Source: Monarcha castaneiventris obscurior (Eukaryota; Chordata; Aves; Passeriformes; Monarchidae). Taken from it: a stretch of DNA of 64,000 nucleotides. The stretch lies in contig JAMPIT010000566.1 in NCBI GenBank assembly GCA_026261815.1, positions 25,879,001 to 25,943,000 on the forward strand, in the 5' to 3' direction. A program made the translations under genes and the position numbers. Positions 39,201 through 50,340 of this stretch are shown in pieces (the first letter of the stretch is position 1; each line of letters starts with the position of its first letter). The notes beneath the pieces are model-generated. The model had not been told where the DNA came from. It saw only the letters and a program-made list of their open reading frames with translations, and did not search any database.

Positions 39201-39949
39201 GCAGGTGATACTGGACCTCTGCTCTTTAATCAGATGAAAGCTTAAAGGAGATTTCCCTGTCCATCCTTTCTTGGCTGTGTGGGCTGCAGGTCTCGGAATT
39301 TTCTGGCAAATGGTTTATAAGAGATTAAAATCACCATTGGTTTTTGAGTCATTGTCATAACAGCACTGCAGTTTAGCAGGACTTTGCTATTGCCATAAAA
39401 GTGTGGGAACATCAGGAAGATCAGAACACAGGCGGATTTAGAATAGACTGAGGATATAAAAATCTATTAAAGACCTTCTCTCTCCTTCTTCCTTTGAGTG
39501 AAAAATCAATAAAGTAGTATAAGCCAGATAGCACAAAATGTACAACTCCTAGACCTCCAATTTATGCACAAAGTGACCTTGACCTATTCTGTAATTTCCA
39601 GTCATTAATTTATTATGTACCTCTTCTAACCATATCACTCCAAACCAAAATGAAAAACAAAACTTAAGAGCTGGATGTGTTTCCTTTCTTTTAAAGAAGC
39701 AGATTTAGCATGGAGTAAGTAATTATTTACAACAAAGGGTGATTTTTTTTTTTTTTTGCACAATTCATAATCTGACTAAATAATGATTTACTATCTAGAA
39801 ACTAGCTGCAGAATACATTTAGGAATCATATGACTCTGAGCTTTCTGAGAATGTTATTACTGTCTGTACTCTACCTTTAGCCTGACACTGCTTTCTGTGA
39901 TATTTTCTTGAGTGTATGATCATACTGAAAATGAGGAAAAGGTATGTTA
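36251..39949. other. Unique non-coding DNA
   Basis: No dispersed repeat is recognised. A 136-codon ORF at 38124-38534 has no domain or splice context and is treated as chance. A T15 run lies at 39743-39757. Confidence 0.45.
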
Positions 39950-40060
39950 AGGGTTTGGAAGGGACGTCAAAGACCACTTAGTTCCGACTCCACCACCATA
40001 GGCAGGGACACCTCCCACTAGACCTGGTTGCTCAAGGCCTTATCCAACCTGGCCTTGAAC
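39950..40060 (-). mobile_element. CR1 LINE, short 3' tail fragment
   Basis: Read on the minus strand, this gives the CR1 3' words leading to 'ttggaagggacgtc' (plus-strand spelling): 'cagggacacctcccactaga', 'ggttgctcaaggcct' and 'tccaacctggccttgaac'. It breaks off sharply at the last word, so it is a strongly 5'-truncated insertion. A second, longer minus-strand CR1 with its own 3' end starts about 200 bp to the right, showing two independent insertions. Confidence 0.9.
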
Positions 40061-40259
40061 CTCATAGACTGGTTTATTGTATAAACTGAAATCAGAGGAT
40101 GATAATAACTTCCTCTTTCCTCAGGTAATACACAGAAGTTAACTATGTAATTTAGGTCATACAATGGGCAACAAGTTTAGTTGAAGCAGACCTCAGTGTT
40201 TCAGTGCCAGTTATAATGAGCAGAGTGAATGTATGGGGGGGAAAGCGGGAAATTCCGTT

Positions 40260-40840
40260 TCATAGAATTACAGAATGGTTTGGGTTGGAGTGAACCTTAA
40301 AGACCATCTAATTCCACCCCCATGCGCCTCCCACTCCATCATGGGCAGGGACACCTTCCCCTGGATCAGGTTGCTCAGGACCATATCCAACCCGGACTTG
40401 AACACTTCCAAGGATGGGGCTTCCACAACTTCTCTGAACAGCCTCTTCCAGTGGCTTATCACCCTCATCATAAAATATTTCTTCCTTATATCCAACGTAA
40501 ATCTTCCCCTTTTCAGTTCAAATCTGTTACTCCGCATCCTATCACTACACTCCCTGCCAGTGTCTTTCCAGATTTCTTGTTGTCCCCTTTAGTTACTGGA
40601 AGGCTGCTATAAAGTCTCCTGGAGCCTTCTCTTCTCCAGACTTAACCTCAGCTCTCTCTGCATTTCCTCATACAATAGACATTCCAGTCCTCTGATCATC
40701 TTTGTGGCCTCTTCTGGACTTGTCCCAGGGCTGCCCTCAATCCACTTATCACACGGCTTGCATCCATGTTTGCAATTACCCCAACCCAGGTGCAGGACCT
40801 TGCACTTGGCCTTGTTGAACTTCATGATGTTCACACAGTT
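40260..40840 (-). mobile_element. CR1 LINE, 3' fragment with an internal deletion
   Basis: The plus strand begins with 'catagaattacagaatggtt', the inverse of a CR1 3' end, followed by 'caccttcccctggatcaggt' and 'tatttcttccttatatccaa'. Further right, 'ccctcaatccacttatcaca' and 'caacccaggtgcaggacctt' belong to the ORF2 part just after the RT catalytic block. The two parts are joined near 40730 with much of the C-terminal ORF2 missing, so the copy carries an internal deletion. Open frames on the minus strand (89 and 92 codons) are remnants only. Confidence 0.92.
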
Positions 40841-42701
40841 TCTCGTTCTTCTACTCAAACCTTTTCTATGTTGTCTAAAATTCATCTAATGCCCAGGCCG
40901 TAGTCCAGACCATTCCTTTCCAGGGCTGATCTAGACCTGTGAGTGCCTCTTTTCATTAGGATCTTCCTTCATTTGCCCATTTTGTGCTGCTAGTCCTGTC
41001 CTGTCAGTGACATACCTATTGTTGTCAGATTTATTATCCATTTTATTCTGAGGAGCCCTCCAGGTGACTGGAATTTACAGGAGGTACCACCTTTTGCACT
41101 TATTACTTGAACACAAGATGAAAACCAAGAGGAGGCAAAGATTTCCATCTATTCATATTCCCCAGCTCCTGGGAAAAGGCCTTTTATGTTTTTCCTTTTC
41201 AGTTACATACCTGCCAAAAGAGTGGCTAAGCTTCAAGAGAAGAGATACAAATAATATTCATCCAGTACAAATTCTTCAGCAACAGAAGAGCCAGATGTTT
41301 AACATCTGGCTGGACTATACTCCTGAGCCCCGTAAGTTGCCTGCACAGACAATACCAGGGACATGCCAAAGAGAGAGGCACTGGTCCTCTCTCTGTTGGT
41401 TTCCATGTCTCCGCTTTGACAGTCTGAAGAATTTAGGCAATTCTGTTCAGGCAGATTAGATGCTTCTTCACCTTCCCCTTGTTTCAGGAACATCTGCCTA
41501 AATGAGGTTGCCTGGGTTAACATCTTGGTCAGGTTATTCTGCCAAATGCATTGTCTTGATCTAACAACAGCTCCACTTCAATTTGAATATCAAAAAGTCT
41601 TGACACTAATGTGACTGAGAGTGGCAGAAGGTTCGGTTTTCAAGCACAACTCCTAAAAGCAACTATTTTATTCTGTTAAATTTCAAGTTCTTCACCAAAC
41701 TGAACAAGCAGGTAGTGTAAAACACAAGGAAAGATATTTTTATATTAAGAGCAGATACTTCCCAGAATTTTCCAAATGTAATTAAACATCATTAGTGAAG
41801 AGCATGAGCAAAAATAGTTGCCTGTTACGGATGGTGTGTGCTCTGCAGATGGGAGGCTGGCAGGAAAAGTGTCCCCCTGCATGTGTATGGTGGGGTCTTA
41901 AATGAAAGGGCTCAGAGGGATGTGAATTACAGCCTCAAAACTGCTGCATGAATATCTGCTTCTTAAAATCCCCAAATCTGCTCAGAGGTTTGCCCTCATT
42001 TTCAACAGGAGCAGGATCATGCTCTCTGAGAGTGCTTAAGAGCTGCTCTGCACCTCCAGTACAAAGTGAGTACATTCATACTGGGAGCCCTGTCACTCCT
42101 ATTCACTGCCCGATGCACTAAACCCCAGGGAAGTTGTTTCTGGGTCAGTGTCTTGTGCAGTTGTTCCAAAATCCTGGTCAGGAGTACGGAGGGGATAGAC
42201 TAAAGACTTGTCAAACGTTTTCTGATTCCCCTCCTTCCACATGCTGGTTAACTCCGTCGAGGTTTTATCGTTCAACCCAGCCTTCTGCTGCAGTATTGAT
42301 TGGTGGTGCCCCAGAATTTAGGAATCTATAAATCACACATATCTTTCACTTTTCCTGTTTAAATGGAAACAGCATATGAAAAAGATACGTCTCTTTTTGT
42401 CCGACCCAAATGAAGCTTTGCAGGAAGAGCAGCATCAGGCCCACACTGTTTACATTTTCATTCCTGATGAAGGAATGTCAAAACCTAGTTTTCTTCAAAG
42501 TTAACCACATGCAAGAACAGGGCTGCTCTGGCTGGCTGGAAACAACAGGTATAAATAACCTCCTGCGTCCTACAAAGCAAGAGTCTGGAAAGGCTCCTTG
42601 GGTTGTTTTCTGCACATCAGCCTATGAGCTTGGGGTGTTTTAATGCTCTGTTGATGCCACAGGAGCCAATAGAAGCAGGGACAGATTACACTGAGAAGGA
42701 G

Positions 42702-42718
42702 GTAAACAAGTTGTTTAC
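42702..42718. promoter_or_regulatory. Inverted pair of Forkhead-type sites
   Basis: gtaaacaa, one base, then ttgtttac form a perfect 17-bp palindrome. GTAAACA is the core word recognised by Forkhead (FOX) proteins, so this is an inverted FOX pair. A regulatory role is an inference. Confidence 0.4.
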
Positions 42719-42914
42719 AACTCAGTGAGGCTGCAGTGTATCCTCCTTACATCGGCTGAAAGGCAATGAGGCCTTTGGCCACTGGGCTGCTGATGGGAAA
42801 GGATCCCTGGAGCTGCCAAGCTCTGGATCCAGAAATGTCTGTGGGGCTTCAATAACAGGAAATCACGTGTGCTGTCATTATCAGCTGCTGAGCGAGACAG
42901 ATGCACCCAGATCA

Positions 42915-42931
42915 ATATCGGTATCCGATAT
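42915..42931. repeat. 17-bp palindrome, 7-bp arms
   Basis: atatcgg and ccgatat are separated by tat. The arms contain a CpG that has been kept in an AT-rich setting. No protein is assigned. Confidence 0.5.
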
Positions 42932-44589
42932 CAAAGAGCTATTGTGACGATACACAGACTTTTGAACTAAACAACAAAACTATTTTAAATTATTAGGACT
43001 GGCAAAAATCCCCTGACTTTCTCTTTTCTCCTTTGTTTTTGTTTTTCCTTTCTGAGGCAGTGGATTCATCACAATTAAAGGAACTGAAAGTCCTCTCTGC
43101 CCAAAGTAACTTTGATTATTATTGATCTAATTAAATTCTGTTTGCTTAAGGTTGCAGTGGGAAAAGGCTACAAATCAGCAGTCTTCCCAATCTCTTCCAA
43201 TAGTAAGGGGGATCTGTTCGCTCAGCTGGGAAACTGGCATATCCTTCAGCATAGCTGAAACTGGAGTAAGTTTCCCTTATTATGCCATGTTTTATGCTGT
43301 CTAAAAATACAGTTTTGGAACAAAGAAAAACATCTCCAGGGCTCTTGTTCCAAACAGGACTTGGGCACTGAAGAGGCTCTGCACAGACACAAGTGCCCTC
43401 CCTGCACTAACATTAGAGCTGTGGGGGTCTTGGTCACACAATCATTGCACAACAGTGGTGATTTCTGCATTAGGCTTTCTGTTCCTTGTCATTTGTGCTG
43501 TCAAATAAAATACTTTTGTAAACCTATAGGGTTTTTTTTTTCATGTTTACATACATTTACACATTACAAACATGTGTTTGTAAACAAGCAAGCAATTTTA
43601 GCTCTGTGCAAATCACCCTAAGCTGTGAACTCTGTTTTACAGGGAAACATCTCTCCCCTGATACTTCAGCCCCATTTTTTCTTTTAAACAGCTGGTAAAT
43701 TAGAATGTTTTTGAAGGGTCTTTTTCTCTTACACCTTTAAAATCATTGCAAGCTGTAGCAGAGAATTCAGTCGTGCTCAGGCTGGGTACTGTCAAGGGAA
43801 ATTCACAGGTAGAATCAGGGAGCTTATTTCATAGTCCAAACAGATATTTTTGTTATGCAAGGACAGCCCCTTCAGAAGCATTCCTAGGATACTTTGGCCC
43901 CTCTGATTTCAGATAGAGAAGAATCTGTGACACATGAGAAATGCACCGAGGTGGATCACGCACTTATTTCCATTGCTTCAGCTGGGTGACTGCTGTGCTA
44001 TTGGTACTTCAGAAAAGAGCCAACAGATAAAACAGATATTTGCCTTCTGCCAGTTCTGCTGCTGGCTCATCTGTTTGCATTACACACTCTAGCTTGTAAT
44101 TGCATTGCTGTGTTTGCGTGTGTATGTAAACTGCTCACATAATCTTGCATATCCTGATGATAGCAGCCTATAAAGATGAGATGCTGCAGTCTGCACGCTA
44201 GCCCATATATACATTTCTCTTAAGTGTAAGTCAGGTGCTTGAAGGGAGATAAGCAGATTTACCACAGGAAAAGGTCCAGCCTTGATCTTATTCTGGTCTG
44301 AGGTGTGGCACTGGGTTGAGGGAGGTTTGCAGTTTTCACTCCCTTTGGCTTTGTACCAGCAATCAATCAGAGCATGAAAGACTGTCTCTTCAAAGCTGGG
44401 AAGAGACTTGGGAGCGGTGTCAGAGTCTGAAGCAAGGACTTTTCTCATCCATCCACAGCTGAAGCACTCCTTCACTGCTTTTTAAGATTACGTCTTTGTC
44501 AATCACCCCGATTCACCTGCCTTTCAGACAGTCCTGCCTAGTTTCCAGCGCTCCTTCTGCAGTAACTGAATGGGGGAGATGGGATAGAA

Positions 44590-45430
44590 CGGCTGCAGTT
44601 TCCTCTCCGGCCGGGAGCCCTTCCGCAAGGGAAGAGTTAAAGCGCACAGCTCCCGGCGCTGCCCGCCGCCTCTCCCCGCGCCCCCGGCGGCTGCGGGCAC
44701 CGGGCGGAGCGAGCCTCGGGAGTACCGAGCTTGTCTCCCGTGATAAGACAGACGAGTCCTTAATGCAATTCCTCAGATACCCAGGGGGATAGCCATAAAC
44801 GCCGCAGAATAAACAAACAGCGGGAATGCTGAATGGAGGAGAAGGCAGCGGCCCCCGGGAGCGGGGAGCGGCACACGCGGCCCCGGCGCCGGCCCTCGGG
44901 GGGAGCCGCGGTCCGCAGCCGCCCGCCCCCGCCGCCGCCCTGCCCGCACCTCCCTGCCCTGCCCGAGCCCCCCAGCCCTGCCCGCACCTCCCCGCCCTGC
45001 CCGCGCCTCCCCGCCCTGCCCGAGCCCCCCAGCCCTGCCCGCACCTCCCCGCCCTGCCCGAGCCCCCCAGCCCTGCCCGCACCTCCCCGCCCTGCCCGAG
45101 CCCCCCAGCCCTGCCCGCACCTCCCCGCCTGCCCGAGCCCCCCAGCCCTGCCCGCACCTCCCGTGCGGGCCTCCCGCCCTGCGGCCCCCCCGCCCTGCCC
45201 GCGCCTCCCCGCCCTGCCCCGCCTCCCCGCCCTGCCCGCGCCTCCCCGCCCTGCCCGAGCCCCCCAGCCCTGCCCGCGCCCCCAGCCCTGCCCGCGCCCC
45301 CCAGCCCTGCCCGCACCTCCCAGCCCTGCCCGCGTCCCCCCGCCCTGCCCGCACCTCCCTGCCCTGCCCGAGCCCCTCCGCCCGGCTCGCTCCCAGCTCG
45401 GGCTGCGGGGGGCTCGCCCGCCTCCTCTGG
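44590..45430. promoter_or_regulatory. CpG island, candidate promoter
   Basis: The base composition jumps from AT-rich to strongly GC-rich with many CpGs (for example 'ggccgggagcccttccgc', 'ccccgcgcccccggcggc'), then drops back after about 45430. This is the only CpG island in the window and the best candidate for a transcription start. On the minus strand a good donor (CAG|GTGAAT, boundary at 44517) follows the island, as would be expected of a non-coding first exon. On the plus strand an acceptor-like word (ctttcag ending 44527) lies at the same place, so direction is unsettled. Long ORFs on both strands across the island come from its repetitive C-rich composition. The gene it would belong to is not recognised. 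Confidence 0.65.
44939..45375. repeat. C-rich minisatellite, about 19-bp unit with a 38-bp higher order
   Basis: The words 'ccctgcccgcacctccccg' and 'ccctgcccgagccccccag' alternate many times, giving a 38-bp period that is best kept at about 44955-45130 and then decays. The minus strand has closely spaced runs of three or more G separated by two or three bases, which fits the pattern for G-quadruplexes. Frames of 222-267 codons on both strands arise from this array and are not evidence of protein coding. Confidence 0.9.
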
Positions 45431-45700
45431 ATGCGCCGGTCTATTTTTACAGCTATCTGAGAGCCCTGGTTTCCTCTGGCAGATCCACCACTAATACTAT
45501 TACCCGATAGGAGAAAAGGAACGAAGTTGCTAAAATAACTGTGCATCACCGAAATAGAAGGAAAAGGCATTTTAGGTCACGCAATCCGTGCCCTGGACGG
45601 CAGAGGTTGCTCCCTACAGAATAAATCTGAGAGGACTGTAGATCAGCTTTACATTGATGTATTGTCTCCTGATGAGGAGGGTTTTCAGTCCGTTTTGGTG
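45431..45700. other. Unique flank of the CpG island
   Basis: No exon is recognised. The sequence returns to ordinary composition. Confidence 0.4.
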
Positions 45701-45765
45701 CCTTTCTTTTTTTTCTTTCTCTCTCTCTCTCTTTTTTTTTTTCTTTCTTTTTTTTTTTTTTTTTT
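45701..45765. repeat. Polypyrimidine tract (T-rich with CT repeats)
   Basis: 65 nt with no purine on the plus strand: T-runs with a short (CT)n in the middle. Confidence 0.95.
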
Positions 45766-48700
45766 ATTGTAAGAGAAACACTGACCAAAATCACAGTACG
45801 AAGTAGCACAGATTCATTAGTAACACTTTACCCCAGGCAAAACTTAGTTGCTTTTCCTTTTCTCCTTTTTTGGCTGTTTTTATAACATAAAATCTTGCTC
45901 TCTACAATATAGAAATGTTCTGCAAAGTCACTCGCACAAAATGTAATAAAGTAAGCTTATTGTTTCTGAGAAGAAGATTATGTTTGCATTTCTCTAGTCT
46001 CCTCTTTTTATTTAACCTGCTGTCTGGTTCACTTTGGCAGGGTTCAGCTGTGAAAGTCACACAAGCCATGACTGCCCTCTCATAATCACATGTTGTGTTT
46101 CAGACTGTTAACATGTGTTTCAGTCCATGAAGCAGATATTCCAGGGCTTCTCTGACCCACTTTAATTGTTGTAAAAGTTGATGGTCATCAAGTGACCCTG
46201 TCATTCCCTGGGTGCTTACATGGCCAGTTATACCCAGAACGAAGTTCAGTGTGTGTCCTGCCCTTCTGACTATTTATTTTCTCAATTCTTCATCTGTGAG
46301 GATGGCAATCAGAAGGAAACCAGCCAACCTGACCAAAGAGGAATCCTATCCATGGTGAAGCCTAGCTGGAACCCCTTGAACCAGTAGAAGAAAATTGGAG
46401 GGAGAGACAGAAAATAACATCTGAAATCCTGGTGTTGCCAAGATTTCCTGTACCTCAGCTGAGATGATTTCAAGGCTACAGTTACACCTGCATTCCCAGA
46501 TCTGAGAGCATTTCCATGTTTCTGAGCCAGTGTATGTGCTCTGGCCATATCCTAACTCCTAATTCTACACCAAAGCCAGACCTGCACACCAGCTTTCTCC
46601 AGCCTGCTCCTGTGTCAATGGAAATGAAACCCTGGGGGGTGAGGACTGGCTGGGAATGGTGGCATGCTCCTGGATGGTTGTTGTCCACCCCCATGAAGCA
46701 CAGGAGTGCTAAATCTAGGTGTGAGTCTTTCCTTCTGTCCCTTCTGATCCAGTGGAAAGGCAAAGAGATTATCTTAAATAATTGGCTCTTTAGAGCTGTT
46801 AGACTTCAAAATGGAACAGAGAAATGGTGCTTGCAGACTCAGGAGCAGGTAGGTGATAGTTTAAGAAGCTGCTTCTTGTCAGCTCTCAGCTATTGGTTTC
46901 TGCCTCCCAGCTAAGACAGTGCCTGACTGTGCCCTAATTTTGATGTGATAAGGTTGGGCCAAACATGAAATCCAAATGTGCAAAAGCCATCAGGAGAAAA
47001 GTCTTCAAAACCTTTTTTTTGTACAGAGATTTAAAACCTGTATCATCAGCAGAGGAGGGAGTTTTGAGGAGAGAGCAGGAACAGATTAGAAACAGCACAC
47101 CTCTGCCATTTGAGATAAGGGGAATACCCTTTGTTGTTTGCAACTCAAGGCTGTAGTACCTTTGACAGGCAGAACATTTCTGATCTACTGTAATAGAGCA
47201 GTGGTAAACATACTATATAGGTAGAGTGTTAGAGTGTTTTGTCTATGTGATAAGTTTCTCAGTTCTAATTTTTTTTTTTTTTTTTCCCCAAGTCTAATCA
47301 GGTTTACAAATAAGGTAACAACATGGGGGTTATGTTACTATGGAGGTGGATTCTGAATTAAACATCTTTATAATTAAGAAAGGAACAATAGCCAACAGAC
47401 TAAATTTAGATGATGGTTCATAGTATAAACCCTGTGGAGTATCAAGAGAAGGTAGAAGGGAAACAACATTTCAAACGATTCCTTCAGCCGGAGACTTCTT
47501 GTCATACACAGTTATCATTGAGAGCACTGGTCCAGGTAGAGGACAAGGTGACCTGAACCCTGCTAGAAAGTGAAGAGCAGAAAACTGAGGCAATAACTGT
47601 GAACAGCAAGGGGAAGTCAGGATATCAGAGCATGCACAGGCACAAGAGAGTCGGAAAAGGAGTTGAAGAGGACAAAAGCAGTGACAGCAGGTCTATGCTG
47701 AACTTCTCAATGGGTAGTTACCAATGTTCAGTGGGAGTGAGTGCTAAGTGCGAGAAGGTGGAAGAACACAAAGAAACTTACAGAGATGGCGACAAAGCAA
47801 TGGGGGTTAGATACTACCATTGTAGATTGAATGATGAAATATTAATGATAAGCCAGAAAAGGACGTGCAAAGACACTTATAGCAGAGGAAGCTATTAAGT
47901 GCTGAACTTTTCCCAGATGGAAAGGCATTTTCCCAGTGGCTAGGCATTTGCCAGAAAAGGGAGTTGAATATTGCTGAATTTATGATAGGGTATTTTCTAG
48001 GGTTTATTTAAAAAAAAGGAAAGAAATGCAGAGAAATGCATTTATGTCTTCTACAGCTATTTTGTCTATTAAAAGTGTGACTTAAGCCCTTTAAATTTCT
48101 GTTTGTACCAGCACTCCAGTGACTCACAGGGTCCTTCTAAGTAGCTAGTCTGTAATACCTCTTTGCAGGCATCTACTCAAACTGTATCCAATTAAAAAAA
48201 TAAATCTGGGAACAAACTGCTCCCAGTTTCAGACGGCTGGCAGGTATGGATTCTACTTTCATAAAAGGCTTATTCCTGTTCTCAGTTCCCTTTATGGCAG
48301 TTCAGGAAAACTAAATCATGTAACTTTCAAGTCATATAGCCTTTAAATTTATCTAACGTTGTCATCTGCAAATAGCATTAGAACGACCTCAAGTCAGTAA
48401 AGAAAACAAGACAAAACATCTCAGAAACCTAAAATGTGGTGACATACCTCATTATGAAATACTGCCAAGAGTTCTTGTGAGATAAGTGCATCACATTTCA
48501 TTGGTTTTGGGGATAAATTATATTGATTTCTGCTCAGGTTAACAGACTTCTTTTTTTCAGTAACCACAAAACAAAAACAAAATCTTTATCAGTGGTGATA
48601 CCTTCCACCCCATGAAATCTGGGAAAAAGCTTGCAAGCCTCCCTTGCTTAAGACCCATTCAGCATAAGCACTATTAGTATCCGTGCAGAATGGTGCAAGG

Positions 48701-50340
48701 TGTGGAGCTCTAAAAAAGGCATAAAGGTAGAATTTTTGGCACATAAATGTGCTAAGGCAAACTTTTACGCTTGAGCCTCCCTGCATTTTGCAAGAGCAAA
48801 TGCTGCAGGCAGTGGAGCAGCAACAGTGGGGCAGGCAAGTGTTAGAATTCACACTTGTAAAATTTATAGGGACCAATTGGTTTTGCAGGTGCACTGCCTA
48901 GCACTTGTGTACACCCAGTTGCTGGAGCAGATAATGTGTGAACTGGGGGCTGAAATGCAGGTCGGGAACTGGGCAGTCAATACCCACCCTGGGGCTACAG
49001 CAAGGGGCCTGCCTTGAGAGGCAGAGCACTTGGCTCTGTCTGTAAAACAGACCCTTATATGGTGTCAAGTTTGGCACTCTGAAATGTAGGTATCTCTAAA
49101 CACTGCATTTTCTTAAAAGGTTAGTCAGGAAAAAATGCATATCCTTGGAAAACGTGTGCATTTAAGATAGAAGCCTGCTATGAGGTCTTTAGCTAATGTA
49201 ACTCATAATGACGAGTCAGACACTTTTCTTTTAATTGTCAGACATAATCTCCAGCTCTGTATTTACTACCCATCTGCTCAGAGGGTTATACTTGCTAGCA
49301 GATTTACTGGGGGAGTGGAGCAGGGAAGAACAGGAGTGGGAGAGGTGTTGGAAAGAAACAGGAGCCCCTCCTGTGTCTGCTAGGACTGAAGAAGCCCTTG
49401 TCACTGTGCACAGCTCCTTTCCCTCTTCAGGCTGCAGATGGAGGGAAGTGCAGCTTCTTTTGAAAATCACAAGACAAAACTTTAAAAATTAGATACTCTC
49501 TGGTCACAAATTCATTATCCTTAATTTTTTAACATTCTCAGAAGCACAGGTTTGTAAATGGATAAATACATTAATTGATTATTTCCATTTTTAATGCTGA
49601 CTGCTATTAAGCATGATACAAATTGATTATTGGTATAGCAATGTTTAGAAACAGTATTTCATTAGATTTTGCTGGCTGCTGTCTTTGTTTCCATTTCTTT
49701 TGTTCTTTCCTAGTAATTTTTACTGATCAGAATGAGGAAATCACTCACTGATTTCCCCTTTATAATGCATTTCATAAACATAGCTTCCTGTTAAAAATAT
49801 AAAATTATAAAATACTGTTGATTCTTAAAGCTGATCACATAATTTTACTCCATCTATCAGTGCCAATTAAGCTTCATAGCACTAACAGCCTTTAGGTATC
49901 AGAATTAAAGAATCTTTGGTTAGGTGTAGCTTATTTGATCAGTTATCCTTTACAGTTTCAGATAAGCCATGTATCAAAAGTTACATATCCTAATGAAGAA
50001 GAAGGAAGAAGTGCAATATTTTAGATGCTTCTCCCTAACACTGAACATCTGAGGACAGCAGCTACAACATACCATAACATTCTAATAATTCTGCATGAGA
50101 AAGAGCTACTTTAAGATTCTTCACAACCAAATCTCATGCGAAATATAGCTGTGAATACACAGATCCAGTCCAGGATATACAAACCCTGCTGCGTGGAATG
50201 CTTTGTCACTTGAACCTCAATATGCTGCAGACCTAGTTTAGGGGTGGGAGAGGGGAATATGCTATCTATTTTCTTTCTAAATAGATACCAAGCCACTGAG
50301 AAACTGAGTGTAATAACTCATTTTGCAGTCAGGCAAACAA
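45766..50340. other. Unique AT-rich non-coding DNA
   Basis: No gene or dispersed repeat is recognised. A T17 run lies at 47269-47285. ORFs of 132 codons (46516-46914) and 99 codons (47599-47898) have no recognisable domain. Confidence 0.4.

Larger units (their letters stand above)
40841..44560. other. Unique non-coding DNA with two short palindromes
   Basis: No exon or dispersed repeat is recognised. ORFs of 131 codons (41064-41459) and 128 codons (44089-44475, minus) have no recognisable domain. Two short perfect palindromes at 42702-42718 and 42915-42931 are listed separately. Confidence 0.4.

Noticed and set aside
44513..45570. Overlapping ORFs of 222-267 codons on both strands
   Set aside because: They arise from the C-rich minisatellite, where stop codons are rare in every frame. 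The peptides are simple Pro/Ala/Cys or Gly/Arg/Ala repeats.
49910..49935. Word resembling the start of a miR-9-like sequence (tctttggtta)
   Set aside because: The match stops after about ten bases and no precursor hairpin is visible.
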